From positions 7,571,501 through 7,635,500 of the forward strand of contig JASXTE010000011.1 of the NCBI GenBank assembly GCA_030280995.1: 64,000 nt of DNA. The letters are read 5' to 3'. The stretch is from Hemileia vastatrix (taxonomy: Eukaryota; Basidiomycota; Pucciniomycetes; Pucciniales; Zaghouaniaceae). The notes beneath the pieces were generated by a model. The model saw only the letters and a program-made list of their open reading frames with translations, had not been told where the DNA came from and ran no database searches. Numbering within the stretch: position 1 is the first letter of the stretch; the number at the start of each line of letters is the position of its first letter. Both the position numbers and the translations under genes were made by a program. Positions 1 through 12,219 of the stretch are shown here, piece after piece.

Positions 1-284
1 CCATCAAAATTGAAATAAACTAAAAATCTCTGAATAATTAAAAATCAAAGAAAAAATATTTTTGAATATTATTAACACTCTCTTACTTTTTACTTCTCCA
101 GAAAGAGAGGTCAAACAGAAAAAAAATTAATAAAAATGTTTGGGATGTCCCTTATGAAGATGACAACTAACACCCCTATGAGTTTAAATTTTAAGGATTA
201 ATATCTTTGGATAGAGATGACAATTACCTCCACCATGAGGATAAACTGGAAAATAGTAAAAATATGGTAAATTATGTGCTTGGG
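1..284 (+). mobile_element. Family E retrotransposon (E1), internal fragment upstream of the D insertion
   Basis: AT-rich + strand piece of a Ty3/Gypsy element. Positions 224-279 match the E2 copy at about 46900-46962: both have the Glu-Asp-Lys-Leu-Glu repeat codons followed by the codons that lead into the integrase part of pol. At 279 the reading is cut by element D and resumes at 8107 with the same ggagtttg sequence that E2 shows uninterrupted at about 46965. Positions 1-220 are too decayed to read as protein. The position in the element, between RNase H and integrase, is inferred from E2. Confidence 0.7.
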
Positions 285-1090
285 TGTCACCGTACGACCT
301 ACGGACAAGGTTGAGGGTCTTCCTGGAAGTGAGATGGAGGGAGGAGTTTAGAGAATTCTTCAAAGTACAGAGGAAATATTTGAGGAAGTGATTCAAAGAT
401 GAGTCAAAAGAAGAGCTGCTTCTTTGAGATATGTTTGATAAGAATCTTAATATAATTTAAAGGTAATATTAATATTCTTAGGATCTCACAAAGGGTTGGA
501 AACTCAATAATCAAAGATTTAAGTTTTAGAAATGATTACTGAGAAAATAAGGAAACTTACAATAATAATGATTTAACCTGAAGCTTTACCACTATTAACT
601 ATATATACTTTTTATAATTTAATTCTAAAGAATGTTGAACCAAAATCCTATTTCTTTTATATCCACTACCCCTCCTTGCATTGAACTCATGCCCATCCAT
701 CATTCAGCACACCACAGACCTCCAAAAAACACCTGTTACACCTTGAACCTCCTCACTAACATCCGTTAACCCTTTGACCCTCAACTAGCCATCCTGTCCA
801 TGCTCACTACCCCTGTTAATAACCCACAGACACACAATAAACCTTTAGCAGAATATTGCATTGGCTGTTGCGCTGTGCGTTGCCTATCGAAGAAAAGACT
901 GAACACACTATTGAGAGATTAACTAATTTAGATTTAAAGTTTTAGATTAGCGCGGTTGAATAGTGAGTACACAAAGGAAAGTCGCAGTTGCTATGTAGAA
1001 TTGTTTTCTGTGCTTTGAGTATGGATTTAGACCTCTGTATTATTGATTTAATGAGCTGCTTTTTCCTCGAGTGTCACATGGCGCATGACA
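285..1090 (-). repeat. 3' LTR of element D
   Basis: On the + strand it begins tgtcaccg and ends gcgcatgaca, giving TGTCA..TGACA ends in the sense direction. It matches 7299-8106 along its whole length. The same LTR occurs alone in the other orientation at 52803-53611. No clear polypurine tract precedes it on the sense strand. Confidence 0.92.
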
Positions 1091-1118
1091 GATGCCTGGG
1101 TATAAAACGTGAGCTCTG

Positions 1119-1760
1119 TTGAGCGTGAGACACATACTACTTTCTCTGACTTGGGTAACCCAGGCCACAGGTAGAAAACGAGGGGTGGAAGAGGAGGTGG
1201 ACGAACTGGTTGAAGAGGGTGAGGATGAAGCTCCTATCTCAAACCGTACTCCGATGAAGTGGTGGATGATCATCCAAGATGATGAAGAGGAGAAGGAAGT
1301 GACAGTAGAGGTCACCCTGAGGCTATTTTTAGAGGCTGACCCGGTTTTTGAAGTAAGTCTGCCTTTTCTTGTTTCAAAATTTTGTTACTGATGACTGTAT
1401 GTTTTTAGAATTCAGATGTCATTGTGGAAGCTCCAATTGTGAAGGCTGCGCCATTGCTTCCAGTTGAGGTAAGTCAACCGGCTTTTGATTCAAGGGAAGA
1501 TAATGAGGAAACCCTTAACCAGGTATGGTCGAAGAAACCTTGGCAGGGTTGACGAGCTTGATTCATTGAAAATTTAAGTGATGAGATCAACAAGATTGTC
1601 AATGCCGCCTCCTTCAATGTGGCAGAAGAATTACTGGAGACTGGAGAAGTGGTACAAGTAGGAGAGGAGGAGGTATTTGAAAAATGCAGGAAGGAAATAA
1701 GGGTGGTATTGGAAAAAATGAAGAAAGTGGTTCGGGAGAAAATACAGGAGAAAATTTGAA
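1119..1760 (+). pseudogene. Unrecognised spliced acidic ORF, antisense inside element D
   Basis: A + strand reading frame opposite to D pol, next to the D 3' LTR. Exon 1 (1119-1352, 78 codons) is rich in Glu and Asp. It is followed by a GTAAGT donor at 1353 and a tttttag acceptor ending at 1408. Exon 2 is 1409-1468 (20 codons), followed by another GTAAGT donor at 1469. Intron 2 could end at 1521 (aaccag) or be read through, because the frame stays open to a TGA near 1551. Downstream codons in another phase give a charged, helix-like segment to about 1760. I do not recognise the family. Both splice junctions preserve phase 0, which supports a once-real gene. It could be a transduced host fragment or an antisense gene of the element. 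Confidence 0.45.
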
Positions 1761-1763
1761 ATG

Positions 1764-2715
1764 GAAAGAGGAAAAAGAAAGAAAGAGGGAAGGAAAAAAG
1801 TAGAAAGCAATTTGTGTATTTATTTATTAATTTTATTTTATTGTTTTAATTGAAATTTTAATATATATTTTATAAGATTTTGAAAAGAAAAAGAAAAAGA
1901 AAGAAAAAAAATATTTGAATGAAGTTTTTTTTTGTTTTAAAATTTTGAAAGAAGAATAGAAAAAATATTTAACTGAGAAAATTCTAGTTTTAAGTTTTGA
2001 AAAGAAAGAAAAAATTTAAGTAAGAAGAAAAAAAAAAAGTTGATTGAAACAATTTTGTTTGAAATGAAAATTTAATGAGGGATAAATTCGTTATTTGTGA
2101 AGGTTTATTTATTGAAGTTTTTGAGGAATTTTGGTTATTTGAAAAAAAAAAATAGTTTTGAAAAAAGAATTTGAAAGAAAGAAGTAAATTGTTTGAAGAA
2201 TTTTAAAAGAGAGATTTGAAGGGTGAAGTGAAATTTAAGAAAGATTGACGTATTGAGTTCGTGAAAAATCTTGATAGTTCAAAGAAAAAGAATTAAGGAA
2301 AAAAAATGTATTTTTGAAAAAAAAGAAAAAAAGTTTGAAAGGAGAAAAAGAAAGAAAAAAAAATTAAAGGAATTATTGATTTTGTTTTTTTTTAAGATTT
2401 TATTTTGAAGAATTTTAAGACTTTTATTTTTATTATTTTATTTTATTTTATTTTTAATTTAACTTTTTAATTTAATTTAATTTGATTTTTGTTTATTTTA
2501 TTTTGATTTATTTTATTTTATTTATTTATTTTATTTATTTATTTTTAAAGAAGGTTGAAAAAGCTTTTGAAAAGAAGAAAGAAGAAAAGAGAAAACAAAG
2601 TAAGTATTTTTTAGAAGTAAAGAAGTTTTAGAATTTTAAGAAAAGAAAGAAAAGAGAAAGAAAAGAAAAAAAGAGAAGAGAAGAGAAAAATAAAAGAGAG
2701 TTCTAAGGTTTTGGT
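1764..2715. repeat. Low-complexity purine-rich and TTTTA-rich tract
   Basis: Nearly 1 kb of GAAA-type runs on the + strand, with a block of TTTTA and TTTA repeats at about 2425-2550. No coding signal is visible. It lies between the end of the D chromodomain and the antisense ORF. Confidence 0.85.
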
Positions 2716-5700
2716 TTTAAAGGATATTTAAGATGAAAAGATTTTAGGAGTTCAGGGGCATTAGAAACATTGATGGCTGGTTCCCAGGATGTTTTGTCTG
2801 AGTCATTGAGGATGCCTTCCCATTCCGCAAGGTATTGAAGTTTCCCCTTTCACATTCTTGAATCAAGGATACCGCTTACTTCCCACTCTAGATGGTCTTC
2901 AACTTTGACCGGTTCCAGAGGAGGTTGGTTCCTGCCCGGGTATGTTTCTCGAGCCAGTTCCAGGAGAGATACGTGAAAAACAGGGTGAATAGCCTGCCAT
3001 TTAGGAGGTAGCTTAAGTCAAAATGCAGTTTTAGAGACTTCAGAGTCAATATAAAATTGTCCCAAGCATTTTTTGGCCAGTTTCTTTGATGGTCGAGTCA
3101 TTTGAATGTTTTGTGCATCAAGCCATACTTTGTTGTCTGGTTTAAAGGAAGGAGCAGATTGTCGATGTTTGTCGGCCTGTTCCTTGTACCTTTGAATCGC
3201 TAATTCCAAGCTTGATTTAAGTTCTTCTTGGAGTCATGATATGGTTTGAAGATAATGTTCCACAGGATGACTAGTTCCTACATGGATTGAGTTGAATTGA
3301 GGATGTCTTCCATAAACAGTTTTGAAGGGAGATTAATGTGTCGAAGAATGAGTTGAGTTATTATAAGCAAATTTGGCCAATGGTAACCATGTGGTCCAAT
3401 TGTCTTGTTGATAACTGACATACATTTGAAGGTATTTTTTGAGGATTTGGTTGACCCTTTCTGTTTTCCCATTGGTTTCAGGATGATAGGCAGTGGAGAG
3501 GTTCCTTGTGATATTGAGTTGTCAACACAATTGAGTCCAGAATGTGGATACAAACAATGAGACTCTATCTGAAATAATATCATTAGGTAAGCCATGTTTG
3601 GAAAATACATATTCTAGAAACAATTTTGACAAATCTTCTGCTGTAGCAGTAGTAGTGGTTTTAATGAAAATAGACATTTTTTAAAATCTATCTACTATAA
3701 CTTTCAGCCTAAACATCCTTAGGACTGAGTATTTCATATGCTTAAAATAAGATAACCTTAAGTAGATTAAGCTTTTATCTTAAAAATAAGGTTAAAATAA
3801 TAATATATATTATTTTATTATATATATATATATAATTATTATTCTATTATATAATTTATAATAGTTTAAATAGCTTATCCATGGCCTAATAATACTTATT
3901 AAGGTGGTAATGGAGTCATAATATACTTGTCTTAAGTGATATGAAGTAATTATTGACATACATAGGTTTATATGTATACATAAATCTCATATTCAGTGAA
4001 ATATGCAGTATATTATGTATATTTAGGTATATAAGTGGGTTTTAGCTCCTTAATAGCCTATAAACTTTGTTTTTCTGCTTATCTTAGGTCATATGGACAA
4101 AATAAGTGGACTCACAACGCCTACAGAAGCATAGACACTTATATCAGGCGCATACACCCAGTTTGGACAACTAAAATTACTTTCTTGGATGGTTATTCAC
4201 GGATTTATGGGTTGGAAGGATGTTTCAGGGCTAATGTGGATGCTTGGGGATATTATTGGGGGCTTGGACAGTTTATTTGTTTCCTTTATATGCTTTTAGT
4301 TTCATTAAATCTCTTTTTGATTATTTATTTTACCTGTTTCTTTATGGTATCCGCTTTTATCTGGGTTTTCTATTTATGGTATGGATCTGTGTTATTATTA
4401 ATAGTGATCGAGGGTCCTTACTGGAGGTCTGGGTGTTGAAACTTCTTGAAGTGGACGCCATGGGGAGGTGATGGGCCCTCACAGTGCTGTAATTGCCGGG
4501 GATAGCAGTGACATCATCTGGATTGAAGGTCTGTGCACTCCAGTGGATTTAGGTATAAGTAAGAAGGGATTTTGACGGTTTATTATCATCATTCAATTAC
4601 TACAATTCAAACAACCACTACAATACAATTATTAGCATTCAGAAATATATTATAAAGCCATTATAAATTGATATTATCTTTATATAAGCTATAACTATAT
4701 TTTATTCTTCTATTTTCCACCACTAGCACGCATTTAAATCCAAGTATTGTGAGTTTTATTTGAGTATAACTATTCTATTAGTCTTCCCCTGAGGTTTAAT
4801 CACTAAATCATTTATTAATAAGTAGTAGGACCATAAAATAACTCTATTATATCATACTTATATACTAGACTATACTGACAATAACTAATATAGCATCAAA
4901 ATTATTGGAAAAAGGAAGTTGAGAAATAAAATCCATTGATAAAGATTCCCAAGGTTTAGAGGGAATAGGAAGTGGTTGAAGCAACCCATGCTTTGGGTGA
5001 CGGGGGGCCTTATTCCTATTACTTTTGTAACAAGATCTTATATAGGCCTTGATTTCTCTGGTCATTCCTGGCCAGAAGAAATCCCTCGCTATTAACTGGT
5101 AGGTTTTATCAACCCCAAAATGACCAGCTAATGGAGAATCATGTCAACTGTTGAAAATCCATAATTTTATTTCATTGTTGTTGGGTATGACTACTCTACC
5201 TTCGAAAAATAATAGACCTGATTCAATACTAAATCTTTTGGCCACTTGCTTTGAGAGTATTTTGTCTCTTAACCCTAAACAATAATTGTCCTTCGACTGA
5301 GCTTCGAGGATTCTGGATAGTGGATTTTGAAAAGATTGAATTGTTATCAAATTAAGTTGATGAGTTGTTAACATTGATTAATTGAAGATTTATTTCACAT
5401 TTGCTGGGTTCTTGTCAGCAAATGTGTCCCCCTGCTGTGGGTAAACGTCTTCCTGACGTGACAGGACATCTGGGACAATACAGTTCTTACCAGGGCAATA
5501 GGAAATAGAAAAAGGAAATTCAGACAGAAATTCAGCCCACCTGGCTTGACACCTGGTTAACACTTTGGAAGACATAAAGTATTTCAAAGAATTATGGTAA
5601 GTCAGGATTTTAAAAGGACTATCTAGGCTGAGAAGAAAAGAGTCCCATTTTTTAAGACAATGAATAATAGCTAAAAGCTCTTTGTCATGAATTTCATAAT

Positions 5701-7260
5701 TTAATTCTTCTGCAATGAGTTTGCGTGACTCAAAAGCAACAGGATGAAACAATTTTGTTTCAGGATTGAATTGAGAAATGAACCCAGCGATAGCATAATT
5801 GCTAGCATCTGTCTCAACTATTGTCAAAGCAGAAGGATCAAAGTGTTGAAGAATTGGAGCTGTGGTGAATGCAGTCTTCAATGCTTCAAATTACTTTTGT
5901 GCTGTAGAAGTCAAAACAAAAGGAATATCTTTTCTAAGAAGAGAAGTAAGATCGGAAATAGTTTTAGAGTAATCTTTAATAAATCTTCTATAGAAATTGG
6001 CAAAACCCAAAAATCCTTGTAGGGATTTAACAGTTTTGGGCTCAGGCCATTCCTGGACTTTTTGGACCTTTTTGTCTTCCATTACTAAACCATCAGTGGA
6101 CAACGTAAACCCCAAAAAATCAATAGATATGAGATGGAGTTTGCATTTATTGTGTTTGGCGTAGAGAACATGATCTCAAAGACGATTTAGAACCTGTCTA
6201 GATCAATTTTAGAAAAGAAATTAGCACCATTAAAAAGGGTAAGAAGCAATGACATAGGAGGAACAGGATATGCATTCTTCTTAGTGACTGTGTTGAGCTT
6301 TCTATAGTCAACACACAACCTAAGGCAACCATCTTTTTTCTTTACAAAAAGAACAGGGGAGCTGGTTAGAGATTTACTGGCTCTGATGAAACCTTTGGCT
6401 ACATTCTCTGCAATGAAGTCTTGAAGAACTTGAGATTTGTCCTTTGACAAAGAATAGACAGGACCTTCTGGAGGTACTGGACCTATTAACTCTATTTGAT
6501 GGTCATAGGGTCAATGAGGTGGTAAATTATTGGCCTTGAAAATTGAGAAAACATTGAGGAAATCGTGATAGATTTCCGGTAGAGTTGATTAATGGCTTCA
6601 ACATTGATTTGGTTGTCCTCATCATCTTCAAGAGAATCTGTCAAGGGAAGATCAGAATTGAGAGAGCATAATTCAACTACTTTGAGGCAATTTAAATCCT
6701 CTTTGAATGAAGTGATTGATCTAGAAGAGTTAGCCAATTGCTCATTTAGAGAAATATCAGATGCTTGCAAGTCTACCGGCAGAGATTTGTCCTCTAGCAG
6801 GAAATTTTCAGGCGGGTTGTTTAACTCCCTACTGACCTGCATTGAAGAATCAGAAATATACTTAGCGCATGGGGTGATCAATCCCCGTGATCAATAAATT
6901 TCAGGATTCCAATGCGTTAAAAAGTCATGGACAAGGATAGTATCTTCCATTTTTGGGGTGTCCAAGACTGATAATTCCCACTTGAAGGGGGGAAAATTTG
7001 GAAAGTTGAAAACCCATAAAACTTTCTTACTTACCCAATGTTTGGGTTCCTCTTATTTGACCAAATAAATTGGAGTTCAATTGATATCTGTGAATGTCAG
7101 CTTTAACTTCTCGGAAAAAGATAAACTGACAAAAGAAATTGAAGCTCCAGAGTCTATAAGGCAACTGAAGGGGGTATCCTCCTTAAAAAGAATCATAGGA
7201 GGAGTGCGTTGAACAGGTTCCAATTTAAAAAATTTAGAGACATGTGAAAAAGGAAGTAGT
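2716..7260 (-). pseudogene. pol: Element D pol: protease, RT, RNase H, integrase, chromodomain
   Basis: Read from right to left. Protease at about 7250-6900 has an Asp-Ser-Gly-Ala-Ser box. RT fingers are at 6450-6187 (KKKDG and VDYRKLN). RT resumes at 6140-5891 with the thumb (WPEPKTVKSLQGFLGFANFYRRF). The palm with the catalytic YxDD is missing between them. RNase H follows at 5881-5390 with ETDAS. Integrase has a zinc-finger remnant and SMDFI before the LTR insertion at 4881, then VIVDRF, ISDR and [10 protein letters not shown] to about 3450. The C-terminal ADKHRQSAPSFKP segment is at 3209-3018. A chromodomain (WEVSGILDSR, LQYLAEWEG, SWEP) runs to about 2716. Scattered stops and small frame changes occur throughout. 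Confidence 0.85.
3703..4881 (+). repeat. Solo LTR of family G (R1) inside D integrase
   Basis: About 1179 bp flanked by taact at 3698-3702 and 4882-4886. It splits D integrase between the codons for its first Asp region and VIVDRF. It starts ttcagcct and ends ctgacaa in the sense direction. Homologous LTRs are at 27435-28610, 32270-33443 and 58159-59334. Open frames inside it, such as 4035-4439, recur in all copies and in both orientations and are not credible genes. Confidence 0.88.
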
Positions 7261-7298
7261 AGTGCAAATAATGAGAACCAAAGAGAATTAAATTATAC

Positions 7299-8106
7299 TG
7301 TCACCGGACGACCTATGCACAAGGTCGAGGGTGTTCCTGGAAGTGAGATAGAGGGAGGAGTTTAGAGACTTCTTCAAAGTACAGAGGAAATATTCAAAGA
7401 AGTGATTTGAAGAAGAGTCAAAGGAAGAGCTACTGCATCGAGAGATGTTTTATAAGAATTCTAATATAATTTAAAGGTAATATTAATATTCTTTAGGATC
7501 TCACAAAGGGTTGGAAACTCAATAATCAAAGATTTAAGTTTTAGAAATGATTACTGAGAAAATAAGGAAACCTAAAATAATAATGATTTAACCTGAAGCT
7601 TTACCACTATTAACTATATATATGTTATATAATTTAATTCTAAAGAATGTTGAACAAAAATCCTATTGCTTTTATATCAACTACCCCTCCTTGCATTGAC
7701 CTCATACCCATCCATCATTCCGCACACCACAGACCTCCAACAATACACCCGTTACACCTGGACCCTCCTCACTAACATCCATTAACCCTTTAATCCTCCA
7801 CTAACCATCCCGTCCATGCTCACTACCCCTGTTAATAACCCACAGATACTTAATAAACCTTTTAGCGGAATATTGCATTAAATATTGCCCTGTGCGTCGC
7901 TTATCAAAGAAAAGACTAAACACACTATTGAGAGATTGACTAATTTAGATTTAAATTTTATATTAGCGCGGTTGAATAGTGAGTACACAAAGGAAAGTTG
8001 CAGTTGCTATGTAGAATTGTTTTCTGCGCTTTGAGTATGGATTTAGACCTCTGTATTATTGATTTAATGAGCTGCTTTTGCCTTGAGTGTCACGTTGCGC
8101 ATGACA
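7299..8106 (-). repeat. 5' LTR of element D
   Basis: Matches the 3' LTR end to end, beginning tgtcaccg and ending gcgcatgaca on the + strand. The sequence just inside it (7240-7298) leads directly into protease codons, so there is no room for gag. Confidence 0.92.
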
Positions 8107-9433
8107 TTGGGGAGTTTGAAGATGGTGTAGATTAATTTGGTAAAAAAGAGGTTGGAGATGTTCTGTATATAGATAAGGATGGTAAATAGTGTGGGATAGT
8201 AGAAATTTGATGAATGGTGTATATGTTGGAGTTTTAGAATATTTGGTTAAAAAGAGGATGTGTGATAATAAAAATTTGGTTAAAAGGAGGTTGGACAAAG
8301 ATGAAGATTATGATGGCAAAAAAGTGTAAAAAAGGGAAAGAAGAAAATTTGGTTGCTAAAAGGTTGGAAGGTTCAAAGATGGAAACTTCAAAAATCTTTT
8401 ACAATAAAAAGAAAAGTCAACAGTTAAAGTTATTGTCTCATTCAAGTGCAAGTGATCTAGGAGATAGGGAGGTGCCTGTAGACATAATATTAATGGATTT
8501 TTAAGATGATGTCTGGGGAAAGACTGGATTTTATTATAAAATGGTTAAATATTTATTAACATTAGAAAGGCCAGAAAAAGGTGATAATGACAAATGGGTG
8601 GCTATCAAAAGGAAGTCACAGGCATTTTACCTCTCTGGATAAAGATTGATGAGGAGGAGGTATCTAAATCCTCAAGTAGTTATTAATCAAAAGAAAGGGA
8701 AAGAATTAGTTATGAAATCACTGCATAAAGATCTTGGGCATAGAGGAGTTGGAAAAACTTATAGACAAATTTCTGATAGATTTTGGTGGCCAGGTATGAG
8801 GCTGACTGTTAAAAAATGGGTTCAATCATGCAAATAATTTTAAAGAAGAAGTTATTTAAGGCCAAAGGAACCTGGACATGCAACTGTTGAAAATACTCTT
8901 TTTGGTAGGGTTAGTTTGGATGCTGTTCATATTAAAGAGAAGAGATATAAATATTTGATTGTAGCCAGAGATAGTTTATCTGGTTGGGTTGAGGCAGCAC
9001 CTCTTATTAATTTGAAGTCTAGGAATGTGGCAGATTTTTTAATGAAAAATTGGGTATATTGGTATAGAGTGATGAAGTTGGTGACTGTTGATGGAGGTCC
9101 TGAATTTGGGACAGAATTTAGAGAGGCTATATCAAAAGTTGGATCAAAGGTTAGGGTAGAGACTCTATATTATCCCAAAGCTGAAGGAATGGTAGAAAGA
9201 GGGCATCAATTTATCAAGGATTCCTAAGTAAAAATATGTAAATCAAGTGTTGAAAAGTGGAGGTACTATTTACCATTACTTTTATTTTCTGGAAGAATCA
9301 CTTCAAAAAGGACAACTACATATTCACAATACAAACTAGTTTTTGGACAGAAAGCAGTTTTACCAGTGGATTTAGATTCTGAATCATATCTTGGAGTAGA
9401 TTGGGACAAGGTCAAAACTACTGAAGAATTATT
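8107..9433 (+). pseudogene. E1 integrase, N-terminal and catalytic part
   Basis: Continues E1 after the D insertion. A lysine-rich linker is followed by an HHCC-type zinc finger (LHKDLGHRG, then FWWPGMRL, with the last Cys pair ending at a stop near 8835). The catalytic core follows, with Asp in SLDAVH (about 8915), Asp in TVDGGPEFG (about 9090) and Glu in EGMVERG (about 9190). So all three acidic residues are present here, unlike in E2. Several stops break the frame, for example near 8502, 8835 and 9225. The frame is cut at 9433 by Harbinger A and resumes at 18801. Confidence 0.82.
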
Positions 9434-9875
9434 AGGGGGTATCAATTTTCAGGGATCCACAATTAAATTAATTGTGGAAAATAATCTGCATACCCCAATT
9501 ATCTTCCACAATTATTTTTGCTAATAGTTGGGTTATTAGACACTTTACGTGTCAATGTTCACCTCTTATCCGACATTTTTTTACTTAATTTTTCATAACC
9601 ACATCTTGGACAACTTTCTGTCATAACCACATCTTGACCTAATTTCTGCCATAACCACATCTTGGACTACTCTCTGGATATTCCTTCTACCTTGCTGCAC
9701 ACTCACATTCTCATCCCATCCTGTCCATTCTATCCGCTCAGAACCCCTCACCATCTCATCTGCTTGTTTCTGCTCCTTTTCATCTTGCTATCTCATATGC
9801 TTGTTTCTTCTCCTTTTCATCTTGCTATCGCATCTACTTGTTTCTGCTCCTTTTCATTTTCATTTATATTTTAAC

Positions 9876-11213
9876 ATGCCTCATCATCCTAGATCTTCTC
9901 AAACACAGCCATCACCCAGTTGTTTTTCAAATCCCACTACTCCCTCTTTCCCCTGCTCAGCCAAGAAATCTAAGACTGTTCAATTAAAAAAAGATTATCA
10001 TCTTATTATTATCAACTGGTTGAAAACCAAATCTAACTATGATTCTTGTTTTGGTACTGAGTATGCGACTAAAGTAGGACGGCCCCCAGAATCAAAAGTT
10101 AATGGCTACTTTCTAATGGCAAATGAATTACAGAATAAGACCAAGGGAAGGATTGATATTTTGCCTAAACAGATGTCTGAATGCTTCAAGAATAACCAAG
10201 CCAAATACAAGAAAGCGAAGGCTCTTTCATCTTCCACTGGTTTTGGGGTTACCGACATCAATATCACTAAGGGCATCAAATCCATAGATGATAAACTTGA
10301 ATCTTTATGTCCTTACTTTAAAGATATGGATGCAATTTTTGGAGAGTGAGCTGATGTTAATCCTGTAAAAATGTTTGATGGAGAAGATCCTATCTCCAAA
10401 CATGACGTTGAAGCAAATCTTTTCCCATCCTCTTCCTCCACTCAAGCCTCCCCTCATTTGAATGAGACCAATCTAGATAGCTTTTCTGTAGATCTTATTG
10501 GTGATTTAACCCAACCAAATCTAACTCAGGTCTGTTTATTTTTTCTTTTATCTTATCAATTCGTTTTTTTTATTTACTTATCTTTTTCTTATTTCTTAAA
10601 AGGCTGACAAACAAACCCAGGATCCTCAATCAACTGAATCTGAAGGTAGCGACAATGATGAGGAGGAAAATATGACCTTGAACAAGAAGTGTAGGGCTTT
10701 AAGTAGTCTAAATTTCAACTCCCAAAGAAGACAAAAAAGTGATACTTCATCACAAACCCCCTTTTTTTTTATGGAAAATTTTTTAGACAAACGTAATGCT
10801 GGTAAGTGATACCATACCTCTTATTACTTTACTCTGCTTTCTTCTACTTTATGTTAATTTTTATTATCACTCTAGAACAAGTGAAAATTGCTAATGATAC
10901 TCTAAGCTTTGAAAAGAAAAAATACGAGCTCTCTTTAAGGAGGGATGATAGGCTACAAGATTTGGAAGAGAGGAAGTACAAGCTCTCTTTATGGAAGGAT
11001 GATTGGGCCTAAGATTTGTAGGAGAAGAAGTTTGAGTTAACTCTAAGTATTGAAAAATCAAAAAAAGAGGAGAAAACACTAAAACATCAAAACCTATTAG
11101 AGCAGATGAGATATAAATTTGATCATGAAGAAAATTCCAAAAAAAAAGATTTCTTGATAGAATGTGTTAAAGCTAATAAATCTGTTGAAGAAATTGAATG
11201 TTTAAAGAACTAG
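9876..11213 (+). pseudogene. SANT/Myb-like DNA-binding protein of Harbinger A
   Basis: Accessory DNA-binding protein typical of PIF/Harbinger elements. Exons are 9876-10529, 10603-10801 and 10876-11213, with GT-AG introns. That gives about 396 aa if stops are ignored, nearly the same as its homologue in element C (395 aa). Residues 30-155 form the conserved domain (GRPPESKVNGYFLMANE, KGRIDILPKQM). The middle is Ser/Pro/acidic and the C-terminus is a charged coiled coil ending KKKDFLIECVKA, as in C. Stops are at 10347, 11010 and 11016. I chose the ATG at 9876 because it aligns with the start in C (MP..H). Its likely role is to bring the transposase to the ends; this follows from the family, not from this copy. 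Confidence 0.75.
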
Positions 11214-12183
11214 TTTGTTTTATTTCTCTCACACTTCAACTGTTCATATTTATTTGTACATAAAATTTACAATAATTTCCTGTATTTCATTACTCTATCA
11301 ATCATTACTTGAATTTTCATATTTTATTGTTAAATATTTTTTTAAATAAATTTTTCATGTCTCCTTTGAAAATTTGACAATCCCCTACCCCTGGATTTTT
11401 TTGAAGTAAGGGGTGGGTATCACCAAAATTCTTTCATGTTATGAATCTTGAGAGTCTTATATGAAACTTTGGCTTTACTACCCTCTTTATTTTACTGGTA
11501 TCCCCAAAATTCTTACAAGTCAAGAACTTCACAAGTCTCATAAGAGATTTTGGTAATACCCCCCTGGATTTTATTGAAATAAGGGACAGGTATCACCAAA
11601 ATATTTACAAGTCAAAAATTTTACATGTTACATTTGAAAATTTGGAAAAATCCCCCCTACATTTTATTGAAGCAAGGGGTGGGTATCACCAAAATTTTTA
11701 CAAGTCTTCAATTTTGAATGTCCGATTTGAAAATTTGGCAATACCCCCCCCCCTGTATTTTATTGAAGTAAGGGGTGGAAGTCATCTAAATTTAATATAA
11801 TTACATAAATTATTAAATAAATACCTAATATACATCAATTTCCCTAGTTTAAAGTAATGACAATTCCTCAAGCCAAAATGCAGATCAAATCTAGAAACAA
11901 AAGTTTGGGACTTTCCACAGGTATAGGCTAGAGGAGCCCCATGAAACAAATAAATGTTATCATGATTACTTGTTATACAACCAAAGGTTGTTTGCCCATT
12001 ACTTTAGTTGAGGAAATTGATATATAAAAAATATTTATTAAAAATTTATGAAAAAATATAAATTTTTTGATGACAACTCTAATCCCCATACTTTTTGGAT
12101 CTAGATAAAAAATTTTTAAATCAATTAAGTTTACCTTCTTTCTTTATCTTGTTGATTCTTTGAATAAACTTATGACTTATATG
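11214..12183. repeat. Non-coding part of A with degenerate iterated segments
   Basis: No gene is visible. Between about 11350 and 11790 a segment recurs four or five times, built on ttttattgaagtaaggggtg, then gggtatcaccaaaatt and acaagtc. Two similar units occur at about 35725-35890 in Harbinger C at the equivalent place, downstream of its SANT gene. The remainder is AT-rich. Confidence 0.6.
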
Positions 12184-12219
12184 AAATGAGCAACCAAAAT
12201 GTGTGAAATCTTGACAGGA

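Larger units (their letters stand above)
285..8106 (-). mobile_element. Ty3/Gypsy LTR retrotransposon D, both LTRs and TSD present, gag missing
   Basis: Complete insertion on the minus strand. It is bounded by LTRs of about 807 bp at 285-1090 and 7299-8106 and by a 5-bp target duplication ttggg at 280-284 and 8107-8111. Pol reads right to left in the order protease, RT, RNase H, integrase, chromodomain. Protease codons begin within about 60 bp of the 5' LTR, so gag is absent. The RT palm segment with the YxDD box is deleted near 6185. A solo G LTR sits in the integrase. A + strand spliced open frame and nearly 1 kb of low-complexity DNA lie between the chromodomain and the 3' LTR. The LTRs differ at many sites, so the insertion is not recent. 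This copy cannot be autonomous. Confidence 0.9.

Noticed and set aside
1764..2715. Purine-rich tract as the polypurine tract of D
   Set aside because: Far too long and not next to the LTR; it is low-complexity sequence.
3278..3610. Open frame of 110 codons on the minus strand
   Set aside because: It is an off-frame reading of the D integrase. The neighbouring frame gives [10 protein letters not shown] and other integrase blocks.
4035..4439. Membrane-protein-like frame of 134 codons, also seen near 27876, 32710 and 58639
   Set aside because: It lies in the G LTR and recurs with it in both orientations, with variable length and no gene signals. It is a chance frame in a repeat.
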